A DNA stretch of 64,000 nt from Codonopsis lanceolata (Eukaryota > Streptophyta > Magnoliopsida > Asterales > Campanulaceae), in NCBI GenBank assembly GCA_013146195.2, contig CM028378.1, positions 78,087,254 through 78,151,253 of the forward strand, given 5' to 3'. Below the pieces are notes generated by a model, which saw nothing but the letters and a program-made list of their open reading frames with translations, had not been told where the DNA came from and searched no databases. Shown piece by piece: positions 32,813-44,474 of the stretch (within the stretch, counting starts at the first letter, position 1; every line of letters starts with the position of its first letter). The translations under genes and the position numbers were made by a program.

Positions 32813-33957
32813 TCAAGGAAATGTACCTTCGTTCAATGGGTTTGTTTAGATTAGAGTAGTGAACTCTAATTTATGTTGAGATTTATATGCATGCTTATGA
32901 TCATCGTACTGTTGCATAAAGAATTTTTGAAATGAAAGAAATTGTAGATTGTGGTTTATGCATTTGCTTGAATATCATTATATTGCATGAAAACTTTGGA
33001 ATCCAGAAATGATAAATGGGAAATTATGAAGTATCGAGATCATTGTGATACATGCTCATGGATTATTATTGTTTAACATTATGCCATGATTATTTAATAA
33101 CCGTGCATAATAATATGTTATTTATAGTAGCGTACTGGGTCATTTTGACTCACCCCATACTTTGCTTAGTTGCAATTGTTTGTTAGCCGCGAAGAGGTCG
33201 AATGGATAGTGACTGTAGCTGAGCACAGTAGATCAGTAGATTGAGCTGAGATCGTGTGTTCGTGTGGTTTGAGTTAGATCGTATAGCTCACACTTGTTGC
33301 AGTCGACTCTTCCGAGTTATACCTCGTGGAGTCCCATTACTTATAGCTGCATTACTTTCTTTTATGTACATTGTTATTCTTGTGAGGTCGACTTTATGTA
33401 AAGTCATATAGACGTTACGGTCGGGTAGAACATTTGGGTAATTTGTTGGTTATATTTTGTAGCCGACATGTTTTGTCGAGCTTGTGTATTTTAATTCTTA
33501 GTATTCATTTAGTTGTCTTCCGGGCATGCAGTAGCCTCGGGGCCTTTGGTTAGTCATTGTTGTTGTCTCTGGCTTGTACAGCCATTGAGGATTATATTTA
33601 TTTGTATATCAGGTTGGGTTCTTGTTGTCTCGCCGGCGTTGTGTTGCCGATGGTTTATTGCTCGTGCGCATTGTTGCGTCACGCGGTTCGAATTTTTGGG
33701 ACGAAGAGATTTACCATCTCTTTGGTTGTATTTAGCTTTGAGCTTGATATCTCGGGCGTGTTGTTATTATTTTGCTTCCGCAATTTTAAATTTCTTGTTA
33801 TGCCTATCCGTTATGGCTTTACTTCCTCGTCAGAGCTTGCGTAGCTCGACTGCTTGACTTGTGCCAACATGTTTAGCAGGTATTTGTCAGTTGTTTAACT
33901 TCTTTTAGAGATCGACCTTGGGATTTCGTGTTGAGGTTTGGGTCAGGTCCTTTCATT

Positions 33958-33969
33958 TGGTTTCAGAGC
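33958..33969 (+). other. Primer-binding site of giant-LTR element
   Basis: TGGTTTCAGAGC lies two bases inside the 5' LTR end. It matches the initiator-Met primer site TGGTATCAGAGC except for one base. Confidence 0.85.
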
Positions 33970-35344
33970 TATTGGTTAGCTATTCGTCAGGATAGGATCC
34001 TTTGCCATGTCGGGGTTAGGTTAATTGTTGAGTTGTTTCCGCTGAGTGTTCTGTATTGATGCCTTGATGACAAGTATTCATTGTAAGACTTGTGCCGGAA
34101 AGCCAAGTCTAGCACGGATGAGATCGCCACGAGAGTAAGGTTTGTAATCAAGAGAACTATGTCCCTGTTATTCTGTTATTAGGTTGACGATTACACCCAG
34201 TGTGTGTACTGCGGGTCGTTAGAGCCCAGTTTTTTGTGTCTTTACTCAATCATGAGAGGTCGGAGGAGTTAGATTATCAGTCCGGTTAGTGATCGTCGTG
34301 GTGAACCTTAGGGTTAGGATTCACCGGCACTTGTGTGTAGAACGGAGTAGTTGAGCCTCCATAATTGTTAAGGATATCTCGTGCCTTGCGAAGTGGGAAA
34401 CCCCGTAGTCGTAGATGCGGTAGCTTCGTGGTTATATACGTTAGTCCTATAGTGAGAGAACTTACGATTTTGTTTCCTGGTTTTGCGATGTGGCATACTA
34501 CAAGGGTAGTCACACAAAGAATATTAGATATCGGGTTATGCTGAGATCGGGGGAGATGCCCGATCAGAGATTTGAGTTTTAGGCGAGATAGGTTGTCGCA
34601 GACCGATAGGCAGTCACAAGTTGATTAATTATTATTGCGTCATACCTAGCAATGACTAGATTACGTAAGAGGCGAGAGATACACATAAGTAATCACGCGT
34701 TACATGTCAGTCTAAAGGTTATGTTTATATACGATATTATGAAATGCGTATTATGAATAATTGTGCATTAATAATGAGGACAATGTGCTTTGTATGCTTG
34801 CATAGTAGAATTGCATGCTAGAGTGCATGAGAACATGTCATGTCTATTTGTTATATCTATGTGCATGAGACCGAATATTAAAGGATGCTTTTGATGCATG
34901 AACCCTTTGCATCCTTCACGACGGAAACTCTTGAAGCTAATTCAGCAGGTACCCTGAATTGGTTGTTAAGAGGTATTCGTCGTTGGACTAGAATGGCTAT
35001 GGATAGGTTAAAGAATTGACCGTACCTATTACCAAACGGAACGAATGCGAAATAAAATGAATTTCTTGTTGATGCAAATATGTGCTCTTGTGTGTTTAAC
35101 CACGTTTAGATCAATCGGTATGATGAGCTTGCATGTTATAGATGCCTGGTTTGGGAGTGGTGGAGTGAAAACACCTCTCTCCTTGATTGTGTTTTGCTAT
35201 ATATGCAATTCTTGTATTGGTTGCAATGTGTTAATTGACATGTATTTATGTGATATATCTTGAAACAAATAGTTTCAGTATAATAAATGATGAGAATGGT
35301 ATCTGATTATAGTTAGCAAAGCGATAATAACTTGCTTGGAATGG
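33970..35344 (+). other. Non-coding internal region of giant-LTR element (left part)
   Basis: About 1.4 kb with stops in all frames and no gag or pol motif. The remaining piece of the internal region is 46666-46899. It presumably holds packaging signals, but none is identifiable. Confidence 0.7.
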
Positions 35345-36225
35345 GTTGCTGATCGATGTCTTATTTTAATTATTTCCTTGCAAGTGGACAAGACTATTGG
35401 AGAATAGTTTTGGAAGCAAGGGTCGAACCCACAGAGACAAGAGATCACATATAGTGCAATTTATTGATAACAAATTATAAATCTAAGGGGGTTTTTATAT
35501 TTTTTTTCTATTCTAACTAATTACTATTATTCAGGTGTTTAACTAATTAGCAGCAATTACAGGTTATGAAGATCTTATGGTGGATGGCAATCTAGGATAA
35601 GGGTCTCACTTGTATCTCCTCTATGTTTAATTCAAAATAATTATAATTCAATCTCATGGGTTCGTTCACAAAATATAGATATAGTCTGTTGAATTACTAG
35701 TTCAGTCTCCATCCCTGAATAATTCATCCATTCTATATCCTAAGCACAAGAACATATGATCTACCTGTCACCTAGGTCATATATGGAACCTGGCCCTAAC
35801 TTATCACTCTCGTGCTCGATAGGTCCAATTTATTGTGATGGTGAGCCAGTGTACGACATATGCACATTGATCATGCAGCTATCCGCACCTCTAGGACTTT
35901 ATTATTTGCGATTACATTCATTTAATTTGTTCAAAGCGAAATAATATAGGGATTGATAATCACCACAATCAACAAGAATTAAATGAACATAAATATAAAT
36001 TAAATCATAGATTCGATACAAGTTACCTCCTACCTTCTAGATCAATGATGATTTAGTTCATCCTTGAAGATGAATAACGCATGGAGATGATAGAAGACAT
36101 GATTTGATCTTCAATACTTGTAATTTACACAATCTAATTATGTTATACAACCTAAAATCTATTCTAAAGCTATAGAAAATTGTTTCCAGCCGTTCCTATC
36201 CTTCCTAGGCTTTGGCTACGGACCT

Positions 36226-36234
36226 CTATTTATA
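36226..36234 (-). promoter_or_regulatory. LTR TATA box
   Basis: TATAAATAG in minus sense. The identical box occurs at 46252-46260 in the other LTR, so it is the likely start-site-defining promoter of the element. Confidence 0.7.
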
Positions 36235-36293
36235 CCGAGGAGTTGTATTAAAATTGAATCTCTAGTGAAAACACGAAATTTTGCGTTCTAACT

Positions 36294-36394
36294 ACCTTGC
36301 GGTCGCAAGGTCCTTGGCAAATTTGGGGTTTAAGTTCTCTTCTTTATGTCCACCTTGCGGAGGCAAGGTCTGAAACACCTTGCGACCGCAAGGT
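36294..36394. repeat. ACCTTGCG palindrome array, 3' LTR (3 units)
   Basis: The 18-bp units at 36294-36311, 36352-36369 and 36377-36394 have the form ACCTTGCG-NN-CGCAAGGT. The middle unit has one arm mismatch (GGCAAGGT). They sit 60-170 bp upstream of the minus-strand TATA box. Confidence 0.9.
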
Positions 36395-36609
36395 CTCCAG
36401 CATGTTTCTTCTTCTTTTCTTCTTCAATTTTCATTCTGACCCCTTCTTGGAATTTGCACCTAAAAGCCTTGTGATTTACATATTTTCACTTAAAACCCTG
36501 AAACTCACAGAATCACTGAAAAACACATATCAGTAGCCAAAAGCCTAGTGAAATAGCATAATTTAAATCATAGAAGCATAGGAAATCGGCGTATAAAATA
36601 CATCGATCA

Positions 36610-38932
36610 AATACCCCAAAACTAAAACTTTGCTCGTCTACGAGTAAACAGTACTTATAAATACAAAAGCATTTAAACAATTAACAGAAATAACAAAAAA
36701 CAAAAATCTTTTTGGAGGGTGACACTATTTACACTCCTCTATAAACCCACAAACTCAAGGAGACTCTTTCGAGTGACTCGACTATGCAGATAAATACAAA
36801 AACTAATAAATACAAAAGCAGATAAAAATTAGACTAAACAGAACAAAAAAAATATTTTTGGCTTCAACCTCAAGTCATAAAAGCATGGCATAACAAAGCA
36901 GTCTCAGTTTGATGCTCACCAAATATGTGCAGGCTTAATCACATAAAACTAACTGACTTTTACTTAAAACTGCTACTACTTTTAATTTCTCCGTGTGTGT
37001 GTGATCAACAGTCTTAGAGAATATCTTAACTAAAATAGTTTTATTAAACTAAGCACCACATTCATATGAAAATCAGACTTTAATTAAAACCCATGCATTG
37101 TGAAGTATGAGATCTACCATCTAAACCCGATCTATTACACAAAAAAAAGGTCACCAAGGATTTCAAAAACTTATACATCCATCTCATGCACTTCTATGTA
37201 TGACATACAATACTCTCATATCCCAATTACTTGTAATAGCTAATATTATGCTAACACAATGAGCTTTTTGGCGAATAATATGAACATGAAGCGTTTGATC
37301 AATTCTATATGACTCACTTAGTAGAGAAAACATGTACAAGCATTGGAAAGAAGATCATTAGTTCTTTATTAGCTTGTAATGTAAGGCCAAGGTGATGGGG
37401 GATTTGATGGAAAGGGATTGGAATTCAAAGTGAGAGAGTAAGACTATCCTTTATCCCTCATACTTCCAAGCAAAAGAAAGTTTTCCCTATTTAGGCTAGG
37501 ACCTACAAAGACTACAAGTGGGGGGGTGTTTTCTGTTACTTTTCGCTTTTCTTCCCCCAAAAAAAAAAAACTTGTTTTGGGCAATACATAATCTAAAAAA
37601 ATATCTCATCATTTTTCTTAGCAATAATTTTCTAACATATTTTCTTTTGAAAGCTATGCTTTCATTTGAATCTATTTGCACTTTTCTTCTTCCGTTTCAT
37701 TTTTCGTCGATACATTTTTTTTCTTTTCTTTTTCTATTTTCTTTTTTTTTTTCCGACGACGGAAAGAAAAAGTCTTCAGAAAAATTGCCTAACTGAAAAA
37801 AAATGGTCCTCTATAATCAATTTCCCACCCACATCCTACTCTCTCAAAGGGTAGGCTAAAAGTGTATAGGCTTTTAGGGTTAAGTTAATGTGGGTAATAA
37901 AAACGATGTCGAATGGGGGTTTTAATGTGTGCTTAGCACACTCCATTCTTTTTAATTAGTCTCAAAGGGGACACTAGGGATATTTTTAGTAAAGGTCAGG
38001 GAATATTTAGGCTCTAATGATCCAAAGATGGCCTAAGTCATATCTTAATGCCAAATGCTCATGTAGTTTTTAAAGCAAGTAAGACACACAAAACATCATA
38101 TCAACTATGGGAATTGTGGGGTTGAATGTTTAGCATCACTGAATTTCACATAAGCATTCGCTAAGACAGATGGTAGGGACAATCGAGACTAACCTGCAGA
38201 CACGGTTCGAAAGTGTGCTTGAGATATATAAATGAGAAAAATCCAAGGGATCTAATTATCGTGCAATTGACTCTAAGTTACAATTTAATGCAACCATATG
38301 TTCGAATGGCTATGCATCATATTCTTGTGCATATCTTGTTGTAATGAAGTAGATGCTATAAACTTTATAAAACTATTCTAATTAATCCATAATTATGACT
38401 GGTGTGAGTGCATGAAGAATTTGGAGAAAAGTAAAAGTTTCGCAAAATCAAGTAAATTCCAGAAGGATCTACGGACTAGCTATGCGGTTCATTGCATTTA
38501 CTCCTCATCAACTAGTACTACCACACCTAAACTTGAGGCTAAAATTTTTTAATTAATTTTTTTTAATTCTTAAATTTTTAAGTTTTTTTTTAAAAAAATT
38601 TTAAAAGAAAATTGGAGATGTTGATGACACAATTGATGATGGGTCCCCACAAGAGGAATCCACGAGCATCCAAAATTAGTGTATTCTGGTCAAGGCAACA
38701 CCTCCGAAAATAAGAAAAAATTAAAAGCAAGAAAGACGGGCGAGGAGGAGACACGATAGAGGGAAAAGAAAATTTTCCCCACCCTAAAAACGTAGCCCAA
38801 ATCCACTCCTCCTTAGGCTAGGACCTGCTAAGACTCTAGGCTTAGAATCCCCCCCCCCCCCGCAAAACTTAATTTCTATTTTGTCCTCAAAATTGAGGAA
38901 CATATGAGAGGATTGATGGGGAAGGGCAAATA
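36610..38932 (-). other. Non-coding 3' region of Athila-like element
   Basis: 2.3 kb between the third reading frame and the 3' LTR. It is AT-rich, with a long pyrimidine tract (37680-37750 on the plus strand) and a C-run at about 38850-38861. No frame with recognisable protein. Confidence 0.6.
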
Positions 38933-40044
38933 TCAAAAGGACATAGCAGGCCCACCTAACGAAAGAGGGTGAAACTTGGGCCTCGACTCATGGTGAGTCG
39001 GGAGGAAATAACGAACGAGGACGAAACTCGGGGATTGTACCAGGTGGCAGCCCATAAAAATTGGAGACATTTTGTCCCACAGTGTTGACCCACCGAAAAA
39101 AAAATCGGCCTGCCTGGCACGCATCCGTAACCGCCTAACCGGCCGACTCACCATATCAGTGTGGAGGACGGCTTCCTCCAACCTGTTGGAGATTTCCTCC
39201 AAAGTATCCATCTCCTCTTCGGGTTCCTCCATGTGAGGAACCCTCACTCGTGGCTGCTGCTGGTGCTCAAACAAAATGGCCCTAGTAATGGCGGGCCCAC
39301 CTCTAAGCCTCTCCGTGTTGAGGCCATCTCACCCCGCGGCCCTTACACCCTAAGAATCAAATGCGGAACGCGAACCCCGCATTTGTAGTACCTCTAATAA
39401 GGGTCTTAATTTGGCCTTGATCGTGGCCAACATCAATGCACTCCACCCGGTCATGATGGTGTAGATCAGCCCAAGTCACCGTGTGTTGGTGACTGAGGGC
39501 ATAAGGCGAGCAGATAAATTTGAACACCTGCTTGGCCGTGTTCAAGAGAAGGACTCTCTATGGTGCGTGGACCATAGGGTGGATTACGCTTTGGGTCCAC
39601 ACCACACCGTGGGAGGCGATGGTCGCATTGACCACCTCGACAGAATAGGGGGTGAAGGTGAGATAATCGCCGGCACCATCCGCCGAAGTCGAGGTGCCGT
39701 AATACATGTTAATACTTTGGGACTAAAGTTAACATCCTCGCCCCTAACAACGACGCCTCTACCACCCCCATCTATGCAAATGCCATTGGCATAAACTCGA
39801 CAATAGGCACGATTGCCTTGTCCGGAGAATCAATCAACTGACCCCACCTACGGGCCCTAAAATTATCATTTAGGCCAAATTCTTCAGCCATGAATCCCCT
39901 CTCGGGAATCAAAGACTTGGAGAGCTTGGCAGCGTATCTCTCCGACGCCTCGAAAGAACTAAAGCGGCGGTGGTCATAGTGTTGCTCTTCCTCCTGAACG
40001 GGGCGAGAAGAAGAGGCACCAGTATTTCTATGCTTATGGGACAT
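38933..40044 (-). pseudogene. Env-like third ORF (putative plant transposon protein domain)
   Basis: An ATG at 40044 starts MSHKHRNTGASSSRP. The frame continues with RFSSFEASERYAAKL and ERGFMAEEF, then (after a frameshift near 39790) VYANGICIDG and VRGEDVNFSPKVL. Next come an SHQHTVTWADL-like segment with ECIDVGHDQGQIK (39545-39357) and an acidic, coiled-coil-like tail with EPEEEMDTLEEISNRLEEA (39274 on). This is the style of the domain called putative plant transposon protein (PF20167) that occupies the third-ORF position in Athila-type elements, of unknown function. At least two frame changes break it. No transmembrane segment is evident. Confidence 0.65.
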
Positions 40045-40500
40045 TATGTTTGAGCAAATAAATTTTTTAACAATTAAAATATTATTATTTTTTTTTAATT
40101 TAAAATTAGAAATTAAAATTCACTATTTCCTAAAGCATGCAAATATATCTTCTACGTAAATTTCTAACACCCTAACATGCAAATAAAATTGGACGTCAAA
40201 ATTAAAAAGGGGATAGAATTACTTGGTTTGCAGCTTTAAGGATGGAGTGTCGCCAGAGTTTGAGCTCTTCGCCGGCAAAAATGGATGCTCCTTCTTCAAT
40301 TCCTCGAATGGGGTGAAATGGAAGATGTATGTATGATGGAAGTTAAAGGGGTTGAAGGAGGGAGGTTGTTCTTTGTAGAGTGGCCGGAATTTTGAAGAAT
40401 CCTTGAAGATTTCGTCGGATCTTAGAGGAAGGAAGACTGCTGCACTGCCTTGAAGCTGGGAGGAGATTTCTAGTGATCTGTTTGAAGAACCCGACAGTTT
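40045..40500 (-). other. Leader between internal TATA and third ORF
   Basis: 456 bp separate the minus-strand TATAAAAG from the ORF3 start. No gene lies in it. It would be the 5' untranslated region of a subgenomic transcript if the internal promoter is real. Confidence 0.4.
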
Positions 40501-40508
40501 CTTTTATA
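40501..40508 (-). promoter_or_regulatory. Candidate internal TATA box upstream of ORF3
   Basis: Minus-strand TATAAAAG directly precedes, in the sense of transcription, the leader of the third ORF. Just upstream lie four ACCTTGCG palindromes and a purine-rich block, the same arrangement as in the LTR. Its function is inferred from that parallel. Confidence 0.5.
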
Positions 40509-40513
40509 AAGAC

Positions 40514-40668
40514 ACCTTGCGGTCGCAAGGTGGCTTTTACCTTGCGTCCGCAAGGTCTGCAGTGATGACGGCTCCGATTTCCCACGTACTACATGCAACG
40601 TTTCACGAAATCCGCATTTATGGGGACCTTGCGGTCGCAAGGCCTGGGGCACCTTGCATCCGCAAGGT
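40514..40668. repeat. ACCTTGCG palindrome array, internal (4 units)
   Basis: Units are at 40514-40531, 40539-40556, 40626-40643 and 40651-40668: ACCTTGCGGTCGCAAGGT, ACCTTGCGTCCGCAAGGT, ACCTTGCGGTCGCAAGGC and ACCTTGCATCCGCAAGGT. They form two pairs. The surroundings are not otherwise an LTR copy. Confidence 0.9.
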
Positions 40669-40999
40669 GGGCAGATTGTCCTCCTTTTGTTTCTTTTTCA
40701 TCTTTTTTCAGCAGTTTAACATTTAAGTCCCTACGTTAGGTTCCGTTACGTTTCGTCACTTTCCTATATTATAAAAACTCTACAAAAACTCTAAACTAAA
40801 AATATTTACAACATTAAGATGCTTTTCTCCCCCAAACTTGGATTTTGGCATATTTAATTTAAAATTAAATGTCCAAAATTACATTTAACGGAGAATAGCA
40901 TGATTAAATTAACTACAAAAGCAATAAAAATTCATCATAGTGGGTTGCCTCCCACTTAGCGCCTTTGTTTAACGTCGTTGTCTCGACCCAACTGCAAAC

Positions 41000-41399
41000 C
41001 TAGTCATCGGGTGGTGCATTGTCGGCTAAACGAATTAATTCAATTGTTCGTTCAACTGACATTGGTTCGAGATATGGTTTGAGTCGGTGTCCATTGACTT
41101 TAAACACTTCATTTGTTCTTGGATTTCTAATATCAATAGCTCCATGAGGGTAAATTCGGACAATTGTAAAAGGACCAGACCACTTAGATTTTAATTTTCC
41201 AGGGAATAGCCTAAGTCTAGAATTAAAAAGTAAAACTTTCAATCCTGGTCGAAACATCTTATTGGCTAACCCCATATCATGATACTTCTTGGTCTTTTCT
41301 TTATATGTTTTAGCATTCTCGTACGAATTTAGCCTGTGTTCTTTTAGTTCATTCAATTGAAACAGTCTTTCCTCACCAGCCAAGGTTAAATCTAAATTT
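41000..41399 (-). pseudogene. Integrase C-terminal domain of Athila-like element
   Basis: The minus frame holds [39 protein letters not shown] and [16 protein letters not shown]. This is the GPY/F-type C-terminal integrase module, which binds DNA. The frame is intact to a stop at about 41000 and no chromodomain follows, as expected for Athila/Tat rather than chromoviruses. The link to the catalytic core (41400-41687) is broken by stops. Confidence 0.85.
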
Positions 41400-42170
41400 A
41401 AGTCTTTAATGACTCAATAAGCTTTGTGTTCAATTTCAACGGTAAATGGCATGCTTTGCCATATACCATTCGATATGATTCATTCCTATTGGGGTTTTAT
41501 AAGCAGTTCGGTATGCCCATAAAGCATCCTTAAGTTTAGATTCTCAATCTTTACGATTAGGCATAACAGTCTTTTCTAATACTACTTTAATTTGTCTATT
41601 ACTAACCTCTACTTGGCAAGATGTCTGAGGATGATATGGTGTAGCTAACTTGTGAGTTACACCATGTTTCTTAAGGACATTATTTAATTATTTATTAGTA
41701 AAATGAGTTCCTTGGTCACTGATTATGGCCTTTGGTACTCCATATCTAGCAAAAAGATCTTCAACAAATTTAACCACAGTTTTACCATAATTTGTTTTGG
41801 TAGCTATGACTTCAATCCACTTAGATACATAATCAACAGCTACCAAAATATATTCACAGTTATTAGATACTGGAAAAGGACCCATGACGTCAATGCCCCA
41901 AACATCAAAGATTTCAACAACCATATTAATGTGTAAGGGCATTTCGTTTCTTTTTCCTATTCCGCCAGTTCTTTGACATTTATCACAAGTTCTATAAAAT
42001 AGATCACAGTCTCTAAAAACAGTGGGCCAATATAAACCAGATTGTAAAATTTTTCTAGCAGTTTTATTTCCACTAAAATGACCACCACAAGAATATTCAT
42101 GGCAGAATTCCATAATACTTTGTAGGTCTTTTTCTGGAATGCATCGCTTGATTAAAGAGTCTGAACACAT
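41400..42170 (-). pseudogene. Integrase zinc finger and core of Athila-like element
   Basis: The minus frame 42170-41688 contains the HHCC zinc finger (H-x5-H in FCHEYSCGGHFSG, then C-x2-C in CDKCQRTG). The RNase H-fold core follows with WGIDVMGPFP, the first catalytic aspartate, and GVPKAIISDQGTHFTNK, the second. The third catalytic residue would lie in 41687-41400, where in-frame stops occur. The enzyme would insert cDNA copies into the genome. It is dead here. Confidence 0.85.
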
Positions 42171-42173
42171 CTT

Positions 42174-42990
42174 CTATAAATGAGGCTCTTCCCAAAAATA
42201 ATTTTTTGCTTCAGCCAAAAATTTCTTCTTTTGATAATGATCAAAATCAGGATTTATAATATCAAACACATAATAATTGACAAAATCAGTATACCAAGGG
42301 TCTGAATCTTTGATTGCTAACAGTTGCTCATCAGGAAAATCTTCATTTATGGGAATAGGGTTGTCAAAAAATTGACGTTCAAGTAAGGGTGAAAATTCTA
42401 ATCTAGACAAGTGGTCGACTACGACATTTTCAGTTCCCTTTTTATCCTTGATTGTAATGTCAAATTCTTGCAATAATAGCATCCATCTAATTAGTCGAGG
42501 TTTAGCATCTTTCTTACTCAATAAATACTTCAGAGCAGAATGATCAGAAAATATTATCACTTTTGACCCTAACAGATATGGTCTAAATTTTTCTAAAGCA
42601 TACACAACTGCCAAAAATTCTTTTTATGTTGTTGTATAATTTAGTTGTGCATCATTTAGTGTTCTACTAGCATAATGTATCACATGTGGCTTTCTATCTA
42701 CCCTTTTTCCTAACACGGCTCCGATTGCAAAATCTGATGCATCACACATGATTTCGAAAGGGAGAGACCAATCAGTGCCGGATAAAATAGAGGCAGTAGT
42801 TAATCTTTCTTTTAATAAATTAAATGCATTTAGGCATTCTTGATCAAAAAAATTTTTTGTATCTTTTGCTAACAAGTTACATAGAGGTTTACAAATTTTG
42901 GAGAAATCTTTTATAAATCTTCTATAGAAGCCAGCATGCCCTAGAAAACTTCTAACACCTTTAACAGAGGTTGGAGGGGGTAATTGTGAA
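42174..42990 (-). pseudogene. RNase H of Athila-like element
   Basis: Two minus frames make up RNase H: 42875-42624 (LPFEIMCDASDFAIGAVLG, with the first catalytic aspartate, and HVIHYASRTLNDAQLNYTTT) and 42614-42174 ([28 protein letters not shown] and WMLLLQEFD). A single in-frame stop separates them at about 42621. A stop also separates this region from the integrase at about 42173. Confidence 0.85.
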
Positions 42991-43120
42991 ATAACTTATA
43001 TTTTCGCTTTATCAACTTCAATACCTTTATTAGACACAACGTTCCTTAAGACAATTCCATGTTTGACCATGAAATGACTTTTCTCCCAACTTAAAGTTAA
43101 ATTTGTTTCACAACATCTTT

Positions 43121-43676
43121 TTAAGACTGATGTAAGATTTTATAGGCAATGATCAAAGAGTTTCCAAAAACTGAAAAATCATCCATGAAAACTTCAACAC
43201 ATCTTTCAACTAAATATGAAAATATAGAAATCATACATCTTTGAAAGGTGGCTGGTGCATTACATAGTCCAAATGGTATTCTCCTAAAGGCAAAAGTACC
43301 AAAAGGACATGTAAATGTTGTTTTCTTTTGATCTTCAGGTGCTACAGGTATTTGGTTGTAACCAGAAAAACCATCAAGAAAACAATAGTACTCGTGACCG
43401 GCTAATCTTTCAAGGATTTGGTCAATAAATGGCAAAGGAAAGTGGTCTTTCCTAGTTGCCGCATTTAGTTTTCTCAAATCAATGCACATTCTATAACCAG
43501 TAATAGTTCTTGTAGGGACTAATTCATCTTTTTCATTTTTAACTACTGTAATTCCTGATTTCTTAGGAACCACCTGAACTGGACTAACCCATTTACTATA
43601 TGAAATTGGGTAAATTATACCTGCATCTAGAAGCTTAAGAACTTCTTTTCTTACGGCTTCTTCCATGTGAGGGTTA
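43121..43676 (-). pseudogene. Reverse transcriptase of Athila-like element
   Basis: The minus frame includes KLLDAGIIYPISYSKWVSP, GYRMCIDLRKLN, FPLPFIDQIL, FCFLDG-like YCFLDGFSGYNQI, PFGTFAFRRIPFGLCNAPAT and VFMDDFSVFG. FMDD is the catalytic box used by Athila-type gypsy elements. The palm domain is complete, but the thumb/connection beyond 43121 is shifted in frame. It copies the element RNA in the cytoplasmic particle. Confidence 0.9.
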
Positions 43677-44474
43677 AGTCTTCTTTATCTTTCTCTTGAA
43701 GGTTTACTACCTTCTTCTAAGTGTATTTTATGCATGCACATAGACGGACTAATACCTTTTAAATCAGCTAGGGACCATCATATAACTTCTCTATGTGTCC
43801 ATAAAGCTTTCAATAAGCTTGCTTCTTGCTCTTTAGTTAAGTCTGCTGCTATTATGACAGGTAAAGTTTTATCTTCCCCTAAAAATGCATATTTTAGGCG
43901 GGGTGGTAATGACTTTAATTCTTCTACTGGAGGAGATTTAACAGATGGCATAAATTCATAATTTTCTGGTTTAATTGTTTCTTGTACTTTAACCTCCTCA
44001 GTATTTTCTTCTTTAACATCTTCATTATTTTCTACTTTTTCATCCTCTATCTCTATTTCTTCAAAAAGAGATTTTAAAATTTCTACTTCGTCCTCTTTAA
44101 TTTCATTTGTTTCATCCTCTACTTTTTCTATTTTATCAGAATTAATTTATGATTCGGATTCTTTCTCTATATTATCTTTATGCTTATTCTTAAGAGTTTC
44201 TAGTTTCTCTCTTTCTTGTCTTTCTTCTTCTTCTATTTCTCTTTCTATTTCTTCAATGTCAATTTTTATAGGAGGGATAGGACTATCATCATAAACTTCG
44301 AATACGTCTTTCTCATAATCATCATCTTCATTATCTTCCTCAAAAGCTTCAGTTGATAATTTTTCGATTTCGTCTATGGAGAAACATGTATTTATGTCAC
44401 TAGGTCTATTCATTGCATCATAAACAGAGATTTCAACAGTTTCACCTAGGACTGACATTGTGAGTTTACCATTG
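43677..44474 (-). pseudogene. Acidic protease-RT linker of Athila-like element
   Basis: A minus frame (44458-44147) starts MSVLGETVEISVYDAM and is then extremely acidic (glutamate/aspartate runs). Similar acidic text continues to about 43980 behind stops. It lies between protease and reverse transcriptase, where Athila elements carry a poorly conserved linker. Low complexity makes function unclear. Confidence 0.6.

Larger units (their letters stand above)
28908..33955 (+). repeat. 5' LTR of giant-LTR element (5.05 kb)
   Basis: It differs from the 3' LTR in three ways. It carries a 380-bp SINE-like insert (30716-31095). It has an about 250-bp segment in two tandem copies (32305-32812) where the partner has one. 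It retains about 120 bp near 32125-32245 that the partner lacks. Open frames in it, such as 33513-33857, are not conserved as protein. Confidence 0.93.
35350..36609 (-). repeat. 3' LTR of Athila-like element (complete, 1260 bp)
   Basis: Full LTR on the minus strand from 36609 to 35350. TATAAATAG lies at 36234-36226 in minus sense. The region upstream of it holds three ACCTTGCG-NN-CGCAAGGT-type palindromes. Confidence 0.9.

Noticed and set aside
32308..32854. Repeated peptide MMGRHIVFTSYGTRDCGG
   Set aside because: It comes from the tandem duplication within the 5' giant LTR; no domain and not kept open in the 3' LTR.
33513..33857. 114-codon frame also present at 52053-52397, suggesting a conserved small protein
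   Set aside because: The two copies are the same part of two LTRs. About six residues differ with no excess of silent change, and the frame has no ATG at its start.
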